In this document: piece by piece, positions 31,373 through 40,035 of the stretch
Numbering within the stretch: the first letter of the stretch is position 1
How the letters are laid out: every line of letters starts with the position of its first letter
Origin: JAPLJU01 sp964547985
GTDB taxonomy: Bacteria > Desulfobacterota > Syntrophia > Syntrophales > UBA2192
DNA: 50,553 bases
Direction: 5' to 3'
Assembly: GCA_964547985.1 (NCBI GenBank)
Contig: CAZJPV010000015.1
Location: forward strand, 1-50,553
The notes under the pieces: model-generated
What the model saw: only the letters and a program-made list of their open reading frames with translations
What the model was told of the DNA's origin: nothing
The model's database searches: none
Translations under genes and position numbers: made by a program

Positions 31373-32929
31373 ATGCATAACATTATGGACCTACCCTGGG
31401 TGATGTATACTGGCACTATACAGTGGCAGCAAAGAAGTGCCTCAAGGGTTCTCAGATACTGGGAATCCTTTTTTTTGGGCGCCAAGAGCAACGTCTATTA
31501 TCTGAACGGTCTGGCCAGATACACGACGGAATTCATGACCCCCTACTGGACGGCCCTCAATGCCTTTATGTGCCTTGAGAAGGAGAAAGTAACCACCCAC
31601 GGACCGGCAGATACCCTCCGGGATTACGCGGAGCTTTTCCAGTTCAATCTTCAGATCGCGAGGACCGGTTACTGGAGCGGTTTGCTTGCCATCAACGACT
31701 ACTGCGCCCGGGAATCCGAAAGGACCCTTGCGGCATGCATCAACACGATTTTTGACAGGGAAGGACAGGATTTCAAGGACACCCGGGAGAGGCGTCTGAG
31801 GCTCATCGAGATGGTGAACCGGGAATACCCCCAGGCGATCAAAAGCGTCGAGTCCGAATTCGGGTTTCACATCGACGACGGCGGCTACATCAAGGTGGCT
31901 GAGACGGAGCGATTCGACCTCTACCAGGTGCTGCCGCGGGATAAAAGCGTCGCCGTCAGGGAAAAAGGGAAACCCATCATTATCATCCCGCCCTACGTCC
32001 TCGGTCCCAATATTCTCTGTTTCCTGCCGGGGGAGAACAAGAGCTACGTCCACTGCTACGCCAACCAGGGAATCCCGACCTACATCCGTATCCTCAAGGA
32101 TATCGAAACGACGCCGGCCGTGCAGGTTATGACGGGGGAGGATGACTGTCTCGACACGAGGTATTTCTGCGAGAGGATCAAGGAGCGGCACGGCAGGGCC
32201 GTCACCCTGAACGGCTTCTGCCAGGGGGGGCTCGTTGCGGTAATGGCTCTGCTTTCCGGCGAGCTCGATGGGCTCGTTGACGCCTTCATCACCTGCGTTG
32301 CGCCCATGGACGGCACCCGGAGCCAGGCACTTGTCGCGTACCTCGAACACATCCCGCAGCGCTTCCGCGACCTCGGCTATGCCACAAAGACCCTGCCGAA
32401 CGGAAACAAGGTTGTGGACGGCAAGGTCATGAGCTGGGTTTACAAGTTGAAAAGCATGGAGAGGGAAGCTCCTGTCTACTCTTTTCACCGGGATCTCATG
32501 ATGTTTGACCAGCCCGGGGAAATAAAGGTCAACAAGACCGCTGCGGCCCTGAATTGCTGGCTCACGCAGGGAAGAAAAGACCTTCCCGTGGGGATCACGG
32601 ATCTGAGTTTCAAGTCCTACACAATTCCTGTGACACCGGATGGGACCCTTCCGGTGAAACTCTTCGGCCGGGAGCTGAACTTCAAGCGCCTGAAGGAGAT
32701 GGGGATCCCCTGGCTCATCTGCATCGCCGAGGACGATGATCTCGTCGATAAGGCTGCGTCTCTTGCCGCCCTTGATTTTGTGGACGCGGAAGTCACCGTT
32801 TTCCCAAAAGGACACGGCTCCATTGCTACATCCTGGTCCCTCCCTACCTCGGAGTGCCCCCTCGGGGGATGTTTCAAGAATTTCCGGGGGCCCGTCTGTT
32901 ATCAGCTGGAGCTCGACCAGAAGCACTGA
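31373..32929 (+). CDS. PhaC-like polyhydroxyalkanoate synthase
   Basis: A 518-residue alpha/beta hydrolase-fold protein of the PHA synthase group. LNGFCQGG (near residue 279) is the synthase lipase-like box, with Cys as nucleophile in place of Ser. CIAEDDDLVDKAA supplies the Asp and FPKGHGSIATSW the His. PIIIIPPYVLGPNILCFLPG precedes the oxyanion region, and the N-terminal 190 residues are helical, as in PhaC. It would polymerise hydroxyacyl-CoA; a depolymerase-like or modified role is possible because the family has divergent members. GGAGGGAAGG lies upstream of the ATG at 31373. The upstream phasin supports PHA granules. Confidence 0.75.
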   Translation: MHNIMDLPWVMYTGTIQWQQRSASRVLRYWESFFLGAKSNVYYLNGLARYTTEFMTPYWTALNAFMCLEKEKVTTHGPADTLRDYAELFQFNLQIARTGYWSGLLAINDYCARESERTLAACINTIFDREGQDFKDTRERRLRLIEMVNREYPQAIKSVESEFGFHIDDGGYIKVAETERFDLYQVLPRDKSVAVREKGKPIIIIPPYVLGPNILCFLPGENKSYVHCYANQGIPTYIRILKDIETTPAVQVMTGEDDCLDTRYFCERIKERHGRAVTLNGFCQGGLVAVMALLSGELDGLVDAFITCVAPMDGTRSQALVAYLEHIPQRFRDLGYATKTLPNGNKVVDGKVMSWVYKLKSMEREAPVYSFHRDLMMFDQPGEIKVNKTAAALNCWLTQGRKDLPVGITDLSFKSYTIPVTPDGTLPVKLFGRELNFKRLKEMGIPWLICIAEDDDLVDKAASLAALDFVDAEVTVFPKGHGSIATSWSLPTSECPLGGCFKNFRGPVCYQLELDQKH

Positions 32930-33018
32930 AAAAACACGATCAGGAAAGATATTCTCTCCCGCCTTCATTGTTGCTCAATCGATGAAGGGAGGGTCTGAAC
33001 GGCCATCTCTTCCTGCGC

Positions 33019-33555
33019 CTATTTCAAGCCCAGCACGTCCTGCATATCGTAGAGACCGTTTTTTTTCTGATTCACGATCCATTTCGCGGCGGCAATCGCC
33101 TCACGGGCGAAGGTGTCCCGGATGAAGGAGCGGAAAATCCTCTCGGCACCCTTTTCGTGCCCGCTGTAGATCACCGGACTGACATCCGGGACAAGGACGC
33201 ATCTCGTCCGGGCTGAAAAGGTTCTCACCATGTCCATCTCGTCAATCATGAAACCCGTCGTCCCCATGATGAGGGCAACGCCGTTTTCCGAAGCCGTCTT
33301 CAGGTGCTGAAGCGAGGTTTCCTTGTCGGTAAAATCGATGACGACGTCCCCCCGGAGGATACAACCGGCCAGTTGATCGGCAATCAGGACACCGATGTTT
33401 CCGATATTCAGATACGCACCGGCATCCCGGCCTGTGAGTGTATGGTCTTCGTGCTCCACGGCCGCGACGATCCGCATACCCTCCATACCGTGTATCATTT
33501 TGATGATCCGGCTCCCCATCGAGCCGCTCACACCCGCCACGATAATTTTTATCAT
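33019..33555 (-). CDS. dapB: DapB-like dihydrodipicolinate reductase lacking its central domain
   Basis: A 178-residue protein. The NAD(P)-binding half is present (IIVAGVSGSMGSRI, VVIDFTDKETSLQHL, GTTGF) and the C-terminus is typical (RDTFAREAIAAAKWI...GLYDMQDVLGL). The middle, about 90 residues of a usual 265-270, is missing: there is no HHxxK or DAPSGT motif, which hold the catalytic residues. The join is in frame, near VPDVSPVIYSGHEKGAERI. It may be a deletion remnant, a divergent non-DapB reductase, or an assembly artefact. Activity in lysine synthesis is doubtful. It converges on the PhaC-like gene. Confidence 0.65.
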   Translation of the reverse strand: MIKIIVAGVSGSMGSRIIKMIHGMEGMRIVAAVEHEDHTLTGRDAGAYLNIGNIGVLIADQLAGCILRGDVVIDFTDKETSLQHLKTASENGVALIMGTTGFMIDEMDMVRTFSARTRCVLVPDVSPVIYSGHEKGAERIFRSFIRDTFAREAIAAAKWIVNQKKNGLYDMQDVLGLK

Positions 33556-33699
33556 GCTCCTGCCTTTGATATCATTTGTTCATGGGCTTGATGTGCATAT
33601 TGGATATCTCTTTACAGCAATATGTAAAATAGAGATAATAAATACATTTTTGTCACGTTTCGAAAAACGCAATCCACATGGAAAGATGGAGGTGACGGT

Positions 33700-34311
33700 A
33701 TGAAAAACAAATATCTGGTCTGGCTCATTATCCCTGTTTTCCTAATCGTGTCGAGTTGCGCAACCGTACCTTCCGTGCCCGAGGAGCACCAGGGCGCGGC
33801 GAAAGGGGCGGCGGTGGGTGCAGCAGCCGGGGCTGTTCTCGGGGCTGTCATAGGTGGTGATGCAAAGAGCGCCGTTATGGGCGGCCTCTTGGGCGCACTC
33901 GTGGGCGGTGTCATCGGACACTACTACGAAGACCAGAGGAAAACCGGGGCGGACACGGCCAAAAAACACCATTATGACCCCGCCAAGGGACCCCTGTTGA
34001 AGATCGAAGAGGCATCCGTCATTCCCCAGACCGTGAGCCCCGGCGACAAAGTGGAGATGAAGTTGACCTACGCCGTTCTCACACCGAAGGAGGAAGACCA
34101 GTTGGAAATCTGCGAGAAACGGGAGATTCGTCTGAACGGTGAACTCGTCGGAAACCCCGAGGTGAAGGTGAACCGCAAAGGGGGTACCTATTCCTCGAGC
34201 ATTCCCCTGACACTGCCGTCGTCGGCCAAAAAGGGCCTGTACGTTGTTGTCGGCACGGTTCAATCCGACAAGCTTTCGGACACGATCCAGACAGCCTTTA
34301 CCGTGAAATAA
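33700..34311 (+). CDS. Glycine-zipper lipoprotein
   Basis: A 203-residue predicted outer-membrane lipoprotein. The signal peptide ends in IVSSC (lipidated Cys20). A glycine-zipper segment follows near residues 32-75 (AAKGAAVGAAAGAVLGAVIGG and VMGGLLGALVGGVIG), as in SlyB/Rcp-like envelope proteins. The C-terminal half is a beta-rich domain (SVIPQTVSPGDKVEMKLTYAVL) reminiscent of an Ig-like fold. GGAGG lies seven bases before the ATG. The AT-rich divergent region to dapB carries no clear promoter. The function is probably envelope-structural. Confidence 0.78.
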   Translation: MKNKYLVWLIIPVFLIVSSCATVPSVPEEHQGAAKGAAVGAAAGAVLGAVIGGDAKSAVMGGLLGALVGGVIGHYYEDQRKTGADTAKKHHYDPAKGPLLKIEEASVIPQTVSPGDKVEMKLTYAVLTPKEEDQLEICEKREIRLNGELVGNPEVKVNRKGGTYSSSIPLTLPSSAKKGLYVVVGTVQSDKLSDTIQTAFTVK

Positions 34312-34323
34312 ATGGATGCAGGT

Positions 34324-34356
34324 GAGCCCGACCGGCCGCAAAAGGCCGGTCAGGCT
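34324..34356. terminator. Hairpin terminator after the glycine-zipper lipoprotein
   Basis: GAGCCCGACCGGCC (34324-34337) pairs with GGCCGGTCAGGCTC (34343-34356), one mismatch, with a short GCAAA loop. It lies between the convergent lipoprotein and flotillin genes. No long T-tract follows on either strand. Confidence 0.6.
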
Positions 34357-34390
34357 CAACGGTTGTCTTACTGTTGACGGGATTCTTCTC

Positions 34391-35680
34391 TTATTCCAGT
34401 GCCCGTTTATCCCCGGCGTTCTTGCCGTAGCGTTCTTCAAGAAGTCTCACCATGTCAAGGCCCGTCAGGGTCTTCATCTGCTCGAAAAAAGAATTCACCG
34501 ATCCGGCGAGGCTTCCGACCAGGTGCGGCAGTCCCCCTCCATTTCCGCCCCCGCCCCCGTCGACGACGGTCAACCGCTCGACGTTGAGGTTCGAGGCGAT
34601 GACTTTTGAGACGTGGCTCACGAGTTCGGGCAGCAACTGGATCATGAAGAGCTCCCGGCTATCCTCGTGCTCCCATTGCTCGCGCAGGAGTCTCAGGGCT
34701 TCGGCCTTGGCCTTACCTTCCTCAAAGGTGTAGGCGGCCTGGCCGATGGCCTTGAGCATCAGCGCCTCTTTCTCCGCCTCGGCTGGAATGACCACTTCGG
34801 CCTGGTATTTCAGCCTGTTCGTCTCCACGCGCTTTGCTTCGAGGTCCTTCGTTTCCCCCATACGCGCGATGTCCCCCGCCACCTTGGCTTTCTCTTCAGC
34901 ACGGTTGGCCTCGGCCCTCCATGAGGCCTGTGCCGCCTTGAACTCGAGCTCTGACTTCGCGACGGACTTTTTTGACTCGATTTCGGCAATATCTGCGACC
35001 CGTTTGCTCTCGGCCTCTTTCTGGCTGGCCTCGGCATTGGAGGTGGCCTCCACGATCCTGGCATCCCTCTGCACCTCGGCGTTTTTCTTCCGGGCAATGG
35101 CCTCGAGGTAGCCCTTGTCGTCCTTGATCTCCTGGATTTTCAGGGTGTCCAGAACCAGGCCCAGCCGCTGCATGTCCTCCCGTGCCTCTCCGGCGACCTG
35201 CTGTGAGAGGGCAATCCGGTTTGCATTCGCTTCCTCGGGCTCCATGGTGGCCAGGACTCCCCGCAGTGTTCCTTCCAGTATCTCGCGGGCCGTCGTGGCG
35301 ATGGCCGTCGAACTCTTGCCCAGGAAGCGCTCGATGGCGTTTCCCAGACCCTGCTCCAGTGAGCCCGCGATCTTGATGTTGGCCATGGCCTTCACGTTAA
35401 CGGGGATGGTCCCCCTCGTGAGGGCCCCCGTCACGTCCATCTCGATGGGCATGGTGCTCAGGGACAGGGTGCTGACCGTTTCAATGAGAGGGATCTTCAG
35501 AGCCCTGCCTCCCCGGATGACCCGGTATCCGACATAACCTTTTTCCTTGTCCTTGAACTTGCGACCCGAGAAGATCATGACCTCGTTGGGCTGGCAGATC
35601 TTCATGTTGGCCTTGATGTATATCACGACAACCATGACGGCCAGTGCAACCAGCAGGATGCTCAAAATTTCGATGTTCAT
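34391..35680 (-). CDS. Flotillin-like SPFH protein
   Basis: A 429-residue flotillin. The N-terminal hydrophobic anchor (residues 3-24) leads into an SPFH domain (VIRGGRALKIPLIETVSTLSL, KAMANIKIAGS). A long alanine/glutamate-rich coiled coil with EA repeats follows (near residues 185-345: AEVQRDARIVEATSNAEASQKEAESKR). The C-terminus has a GGGGGNGGG hinge. Flotillins organise membrane microdomains and assist membrane protein complexes. GGAGG sits upstream of the ATG at 35680. It is separated by 118 bases from glnA and by a hairpin from the lipoprotein. The last 30 residues (GLDMVRLLEERYG) are unusual for flotillin but fit the scaffold. Confidence 0.88.
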   Translation of the reverse strand: MNIEILSILLVALAVMVVVIYIKANMKICQPNEVMIFSGRKFKDKEKGYVGYRVIRGGRALKIPLIETVSTLSLSTMPIEMDVTGALTRGTIPVNVKAMANIKIAGSLEQGLGNAIERFLGKSSTAIATTAREILEGTLRGVLATMEPEEANANRIALSQQVAGEAREDMQRLGLVLDTLKIQEIKDDKGYLEAIARKKNAEVQRDARIVEATSNAEASQKEAESKRVADIAEIESKKSVAKSELEFKAAQASWRAEANRAEEKAKVAGDIARMGETKDLEAKRVETNRLKYQAEVVIPAEAEKEALMLKAIGQAAYTFEEGKAKAEALRLLREQWEHEDSRELFMIQLLPELVSHVSKVIASNLNVERLTVVDGGGGGNGGGLPHLVGSLAGSVNSFFEQMKTLTGLDMVRLLEERYGKNAGDKRALE

Positions 35681-35798
35681 AACCTATCCTCCATTCCCGG
35701 TTTATTCAGATATTAAATCCATCGTTATTCCTCATATCATTTTACAACTTCCTTATGCCCTGTGCCTGATGCCTTGAGCCTGCAGCAAGGCTGCGCCG

Positions 35799-37214
35799 CT
35801 ATATGTCGTAGTAGAGGGCGAACTCGTACGGATGCGGTCTCAGCCGGATCATGTCATTTTCTCTTTTGCGCTTGTATTCAATCCATACCTCGATGAGGTC
35901 CTTCGTGAAGACGTCGCCCTTGAGGAGGTAGGTGTGGTCCTTCTCCAGGTTGTCGAGGACCTCCGAAAGGGATCCAGGAGTGGCTCGGATGTGCTTCTTC
36001 TCCTCCGCCGGGAGCTCGTAAATATCATGATCGATCGGGGGAGGGGGCTCCATCTCTTTTTCGATCCCGTCCAGGCCCGCCATGAGCATCGCCGCGAGAG
36101 CCAGATAGGGGTTGCAGGAGCAGTCGGGGCAGCGGAACTCGATGCGCTTGGCCTTCTCGCTCTGGGAGTACATGGGGATCCGGACGCAGGCACTCCGGTT
36201 TCTCTGGGAGTAAACCAGGTTGATCGGCGCCTCGTACCCCGGCACCAACCTTCGGTAGGAGTTCGTCGTGGGTGACGTAAAGGCGAGGAGCGACGGCGCG
36301 TGGTGCAGGAGTCCCCCGATATAGTGGCGGCAGATCTGGCTGATCCCGCCGTAACCGCTGGGATCGTAGAAGAGGTTTCTGCCACCCCTCCAGAGACTCT
36401 GGTGGACGTGCATCCCCGAACCGTTGTCCATGAAAAGGGGTTTGGGCATAAAAGTGACGGTCTTGCCATGTTTATGGGCCACGTTCTTGACGACGTATTT
36501 ATATTTCATGAGCATATCGCCCGTGTTCACGAGCGTGTTGACCCGGACCCCGATCTCGCACTGTCCCGCCGTGGCCACTTCGTGGTGATGGAGGATCACG
36601 GGGATACCGACCTCGGTCATCACCTTGCACATTTTGGCCCTCAAATTCTGGAGGCTGTCCGTCGGAGGAACGGGGAAGTAACCTTCCTTGTAGCGGGGTT
36701 TGTAGCCCAGGTTCGGTCCCTCTTCCCTCCCGGTGTTCCAGGACCCCTCCACGGAGTCGATCCGGTAGAAACCCGAGTGCTGGTTCTGGTCGTATCGGAT
36801 GTCATCGAAGATGTAAAACTCGGGCTCCGGCCCGAACCAGACCGTGTCGGCGATACCGCAGGCAGAGAGGTACCGCTCCGCCTTCTGGGCCACGTTGCGG
36901 GGATCGCGGGAGTAGGGAATCTGCGTCACGGGGTCTTTCACGTTGCAAATCATGCTGAGTGTCGGGTCCGCCATAAAGGGGTCCACGAAAGCCGTGGCCG
37001 GATCAGGCCGCAGCAGCATGTCGCTTTCGTTGATGGGTTGGAAACCCCGGATGCTGGAGCCGTCAAAACCAAGGCCGGCGATAAACAGGTCCTCTGCGAG
37101 ATCCTGGATCGGTATCGTGATATGCTGCCACATCCCCGGGATGTCGGTAAATTTCATGTCGATGAATTCCAACTGCTTGTCTTTGGCATATCGAGTCAAT
37201 TCTTTAAGGTTCAT
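35799..37214 (-). CDS. glnA: Glutamine synthetase type I (beta-like)
   Basis: A 471-residue GS-I. FDGSSIRGFQPINESDM, FGPEPEFYIFD, HHHEVATAGQCEIG, MPKPLFMDNGSGMHVHQSLW and RLVPGYEAPINLVYSQRNRS carry the metal, ATP and glutamate sites. The length and the DIYELPAEE motif, equivalent to the Tyr397 adenylylation site of E. coli GlnA, place it in the beta group. It is the third gene of amtB-glnK-glnA, 17 bases from glnK, behind a sigma-54 promoter. Ammonia assimilation with the glutamate synthase further right is its likely role. AGGGAAA lies upstream. Confidence 0.93.
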   Translation of the reverse strand: MNLKELTRYAKDKQLEFIDMKFTDIPGMWQHITIPIQDLAEDLFIAGLGFDGSSIRGFQPINESDMLLRPDPATAFVDPFMADPTLSMICNVKDPVTQIPYSRDPRNVAQKAERYLSACGIADTVWFGPEPEFYIFDDIRYDQNQHSGFYRIDSVEGSWNTGREEGPNLGYKPRYKEGYFPVPPTDSLQNLRAKMCKVMTEVGIPVILHHHEVATAGQCEIGVRVNTLVNTGDMLMKYKYVVKNVAHKHGKTVTFMPKPLFMDNGSGMHVHQSLWRGGRNLFYDPSGYGGISQICRHYIGGLLHHAPSLLAFTSPTTNSYRRLVPGYEAPINLVYSQRNRSACVRIPMYSQSEKAKRIEFRCPDCSCNPYLALAAMLMAGLDGIEKEMEPPPPIDHDIYELPAEEKKHIRATPGSLSEVLDNLEKDHTYLLKGDVFTKDLIEVWIEYKRKRENDMIRLRPHPYEFALYYDI

Positions 37215-37231
37215 TTTTCCCTGCCTCCCGT

Positions 37232-37573
37232 CTATCCGATCGCCTTTCCGCCGCGTTCACCGGTCCGGATTCTCACGACCTCGAAGAGATCGAGGACGAA
37301 TATCTTTCCGTCGCCGATCTCCCCGGTCCGGGCCCCTTTGACGATGGCACCGACAGTGGGCTCGACGAAGTCCTCGTTGACGGCGATCTCGAGCTTGACC
37401 TTCTTGAGGAGCGTGCCGGCTTCTTTCGCGCCCCTGTACACCTCGGTGAGGCCCTTCTGCCGGCCGCGCCCGAGGACGGTGGAGACGGTCACCAGGTTTA
37501 CCTCGATATCCTCAAGGGCCTTCATGACTTCATCGAGCTTGTGCGGCTGGATGATGGCGACGATGTATTTCAT
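37232..37573 (-). CDS. glnK: PII signal protein (GlnK-type) lacking Tyr51
   Basis: A 113-residue PII protein, which senses 2-oxoglutarate and ATP/ADP and controls AmtB. MKYIVAIIQPHKLDEV, GRGRQKGLTEVYRGA (T-loop), KVKLEIAV and TGEIGDGKIFVL...RIRTGE are PII signatures. The T-loop keeps Tyr46 but has Glu at position 51, where E. coli GlnB/GlnK has the uridylylated Tyr (GAEY there, GAKE here; same spacing). Control by GlnD uridylylation at that site is therefore not possible. It lies 12 bases after amtB in the transcript and 17 bases before glnA. GGAGG precedes the ATG. Confidence 0.93.
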   Translation of the reverse strand: MKYIVAIIQPHKLDEVMKALEDIEVNLVTVSTVLGRGRQKGLTEVYRGAKEAGTLLKKVKLEIAVNEDFVEPTVGAIVKGARTGEIGDGKIFVLDLFEVVRIRTGERGGKAIG

Positions 37574-37585
37574 TATAGTTTCCTC

Positions 37586-38821
37586 CTACTCCACCAACGT
37601 ATACGCCGATTCACTGTGCTGGGTCAGATCGAGGCCGATAATCTCCTGTTTCTGCTCCACCCGCATGCCGATCAGGGCGTCGACAAATTTGTAGAGAACC
37701 CATGTCATGGTGGCCGCGTAGGTCACGGCGACCAGAACGAGGAAACACTGCACGAGAAACTGCTGCATATTCCCGAACAGAAGACCGTTGGCCCCTGCCT
37801 CGTTCACGGCTTTTTCGGCGAAGATGCCGGTCGCGATGGTCCCCCATATGCCGCCGATGCCATGAATGCCGAAGACATCGAGGGAGTCGTCGTATTTAAA
37901 TTTGGTCTTTATCCTGGCCACAGCGATGTAACAGAAGATACTCACGAAAATACCGATGAAAATGGCGTTCATGGGATTCACGAATCCGCAGGCCGGCGTG
38001 ATGGCGACCAGTCCGGCGACAGCGCCTGTCACGACACCGAGGACCGTGGGCGATCCGTGCTGCTGCCATTCGATAAGGGCCCAGGCGAGCCCGGCTGCGG
38101 CGGTAGCCACGTGGGTGGTCACAAAGGCGTTGGCGGCCAGTTCGTTGGCCGCGAGGGCGCTGCCGGCGTTAAAACCGAACCACCCGAACCACAGCAGCGC
38201 GCCGCCCAATACCGTGAAGGGCAAATTGTGCGGTGTGAAGGTGTGTTCATCAACGCCTATCCTCTTGCCAATGAGTAAAGCCAGGACCAGGGCCGATACA
38301 CCGGAACTGGTGTGAACAACGATCCCCCCGGCAAAATCCAATGCGCCCAGATTCCTGAGCCAGCCACCAATGCCCCAGACCCAGTGTCCGAGGGGATCGT
38401 AAACAAAGGTTGCCCATAGAATCGTAAAGATGAGGAATCCGGAAAATTTGATCCGTTCCGCGTAGGTCCCGATGATGAGGGCCGGTGTGATGACGGCGAA
38501 CATGCACTGGAAGATCATGAAGGCGTAGTGGGGGATGGTGGCCGCGTAGTCGGCAAAGGGTTGACCGCCGACCCCTTTCAGCCCGGCCCATTCCAGGCCG
38601 CCGATGATCCCGCGGCCCGCGTCGGGCCCGAATGTGAGAGAGTAACCGTAGAGTACCCACTGGAGGCTGATCACGCACAGGATGATGAAGCATTGCATCA
38701 GGGCCGAAAGGACATTCTTCCTTCGTACGAGCCCGCCATAGAAGAAGGCCAGTCCCGGCATCGTCATCAAAAGTACGAGGGCAGCAGAAGTCAGTACCCA
38801 CGTTGTATCACCTGAGTTCAT
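37586..38821 (-). CDS. amtB: Ammonium transporter
   Basis: A 411-residue Amt/MEP protein with about 11 membrane segments. LTSAALVLLMTMPGLAFFYGG is the first segment; FDPLGHWVWG-like YDPLGHWVWGIGGWL is the external face; DFAGGIVVHTSSGVSALVLALL holds the first pore His and VFGIHGIGGIWGTIATG the second. It imports ammonium at low concentration and is blocked by GlnK. It opens the amtB-glnK-glnA operon; GGGAGG is seven to twelve bases upstream, and a sigma-54 promoter lies 56-71 bases before the ATG. Confidence 0.94.
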   Translation of the reverse strand: MNSGDTTWVLTSAALVLLMTMPGLAFFYGGLVRRKNVLSALMQCFIILCVISLQWVLYGYSLTFGPDAGRGIIGGLEWAGLKGVGGQPFADYAATIPHYAFMIFQCMFAVITPALIIGTYAERIKFSGFLIFTILWATFVYDPLGHWVWGIGGWLRNLGALDFAGGIVVHTSSGVSALVLALLIGKRIGVDEHTFTPHNLPFTVLGGALLWFGWFGFNAGSALAANELAANAFVTTHVATAAAGLAWALIEWQQHGSPTVLGVVTGAVAGLVAITPACGFVNPMNAIFIGIFVSIFCYIAVARIKTKFKYDDSLDVFGIHGIGGIWGTIATGIFAEKAVNEAGANGLLFGNMQQFLVQCFLVLVAVTYAATMTWVLYKFVDALIGMRVEQKQEIIGLDLTQHSESAYTLVE

Positions 38822-38876
38822 TGTTTTTTACCTCCCGGTCGTCGGATAGAGATAAGCTTTCCTGCTTACTGGATAT

Positions 38877-38892
38877 GGCAAGGGGGATGCCA
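38877..38892 (-). promoter_or_regulatory. Sigma-54 promoter for amtB-glnK-glnA
   Basis: TGGCATCCCCCTTGCC on the minus strand matches the -24/-12 consensus TGGCAC-N5-TTGCA with the exact ten-base GG-to-GC spacing. It is placed just before amtB, the expected location for NtrC-controlled ammonium genes. An enhancer site was not identified. Confidence 0.75.
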
Positions 38893-39113
38893 GGCGAGAG
38901 AAAAAAAATAAGTCATTGAAAACACATGTGAATGTGCAATCACATCCAATGGAAACAGGTCATATTTGGAACAAAAATGTATCTCGTTAAGACGAGACAT
39001 ACAATATTGTTTCTATTTTCCCAAGAAATCTCGCGCTTCGTTATCGATGGTTCAGGTCAAATCCCAAACGATCCTCTGCAGATAAAACAAAAACACCCTG
39101 ATGCTACCCGGCG

Positions 39114-39129
39114 TGGCACTTCTCTTGAT
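39114..39129 (+). promoter_or_regulatory. Sigma-54-like promoter for the porin gene
   Basis: TGGCACTTCTCTTGAT matches the consensus in the -24 half (TGGCAC) and in TTG, but the -12 GC is GA. It lies about 62 bases before the porin ATG and diverges from the amtB promoter. The match is imperfect. Confidence 0.4.
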
Positions 39130-39190
39130 TTGGTTATGACCATCGGACGTCTGATACAGAAACCAATCTATCAAACGAAAGGGGATGCTC

Positions 39191-40033
39191 ATGACGAACC
39201 ACTCGAGACAAATTCATTACAGAAGATTTATCCTCTCCAGCCTGTACGTCATTGCCATCATCTTTAGCTTCGTCACCGTCGCAAAGGCAGAAGAAGAAAA
39301 ACCGGCAATGGATGCCACCGTCGCTACCCTCAGCCAGTATATATGGCGGGGCCAGGAAATGACGAGAAACAGTGTCGTCATTCAACCCTCCCTGACGGCA
39401 AGTTACAAAGGCTTCTCCGTCAACTTCTGGGGAAACCTCGACACGGATCCTTATACAAGGACGGATACGAGTTACTCCAGCAAGTGGACGGAGACGGATC
39501 TTACGCTCTGTTACAGCAAGTCCTTCGGGATCGTAACGGCGGGGGCGGGCTATATCTATTACGGCTTTGCGGCACCCAACGCGGGGGCGCCCGACCCTTT
39601 GGATTCCCAAGAGCTCTATGCATCGGTCGGTCTCAATACCCTTCTTTCACCCACCCTGACGGTGTACAAGGAGATCGATCATTACCACCAGTGGTACTTC
39701 CTGCTGGGTGTTTCGCACCTCTTCAAATTCAGTGATGCCGTCGGAATGAAATTGTCGGCATCAGCGAGTTATCTGAAGAGCGAGGATGAGACGACCTATC
39801 CGGAAGTCAATGATAACCAGGTCCCCACGGGAGACAAGTTCAATAACTTTCATGACGGCGTGCTTTCCGCGAGCTTTCCCATCACACCGATGAAGTACGT
39901 GACCATCGCGCCGACGGTTTCCTGGATCTTCCCGCTTTCCGATGATGCGAAGAATGAAATGAAATACCGGAGCAAAGACGGCGAGACCGACAACTTCCTG
40001 GTGTGCGGGCTCAGCTTGGGTTTTGCCTTCTGA
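39191..40033 (+). CDS. TorF/TIGR02001-type outer-membrane protein
   Basis: A 280-residue predicted outer-membrane beta-barrel. A signal peptide ends near VAKA-EEE. After it come alternating aromatic strands: ATLSQYIWRGQEMTRN, FSVNFWGNLD, AGAGYIYYGFAAPN and ending GLSLGFAF with a terminal Phe, the usual barrel export signal. YIWRGQ is typical of the TIGR02001 (TorF) family, often encoded beside amtB in proteobacteria. It probably passes small nitrogen compounds. Two ATGs are possible; I use 39191 because AAAGGGGA is well spaced from it. It is divergent from amtB and shares the nitrogen-control region. Confidence 0.8.
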   Translation: MTNHSRQIHYRRFILSSLYVIAIIFSFVTVAKAEEEKPAMDATVATLSQYIWRGQEMTRNSVVIQPSLTASYKGFSVNFWGNLDTDPYTRTDTSYSSKWTETDLTLCYSKSFGIVTAGAGYIYYGFAAPNAGAPDPLDSQELYASVGLNTLLSPTLTVYKEIDHYHQWYFLLGVSHLFKFSDAVGMKLSASASYLKSEDETTYPEVNDNQVPTGDKFNNFHDGVLSASFPITPMKYVTIAPTVSWIFPLSDDAKNEMKYRSKDGETDNFLVCGLSLGFAF

Positions 40034-40035
40034 TA

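Noticed and set aside
31373..32929. 'Metal transporter' label sometimes given to PhaC-like proteins
   Set aside because: The Cys nucleophile box, Asp and His of an alpha/beta hydrolase synthase are present and there are no transport-type membrane segments.
31442..32968. 508-codon minus-strand frame opposite the PhaC-like gene
   Set aside because: The plus-strand protein has the catalytic triad and a good ribosome binding site; the opposite frame has no motif.
36300..37694. 464-codon plus-strand frame opposite glnA and glnK
   Set aside because: Shadow of two strongly conserved genes.
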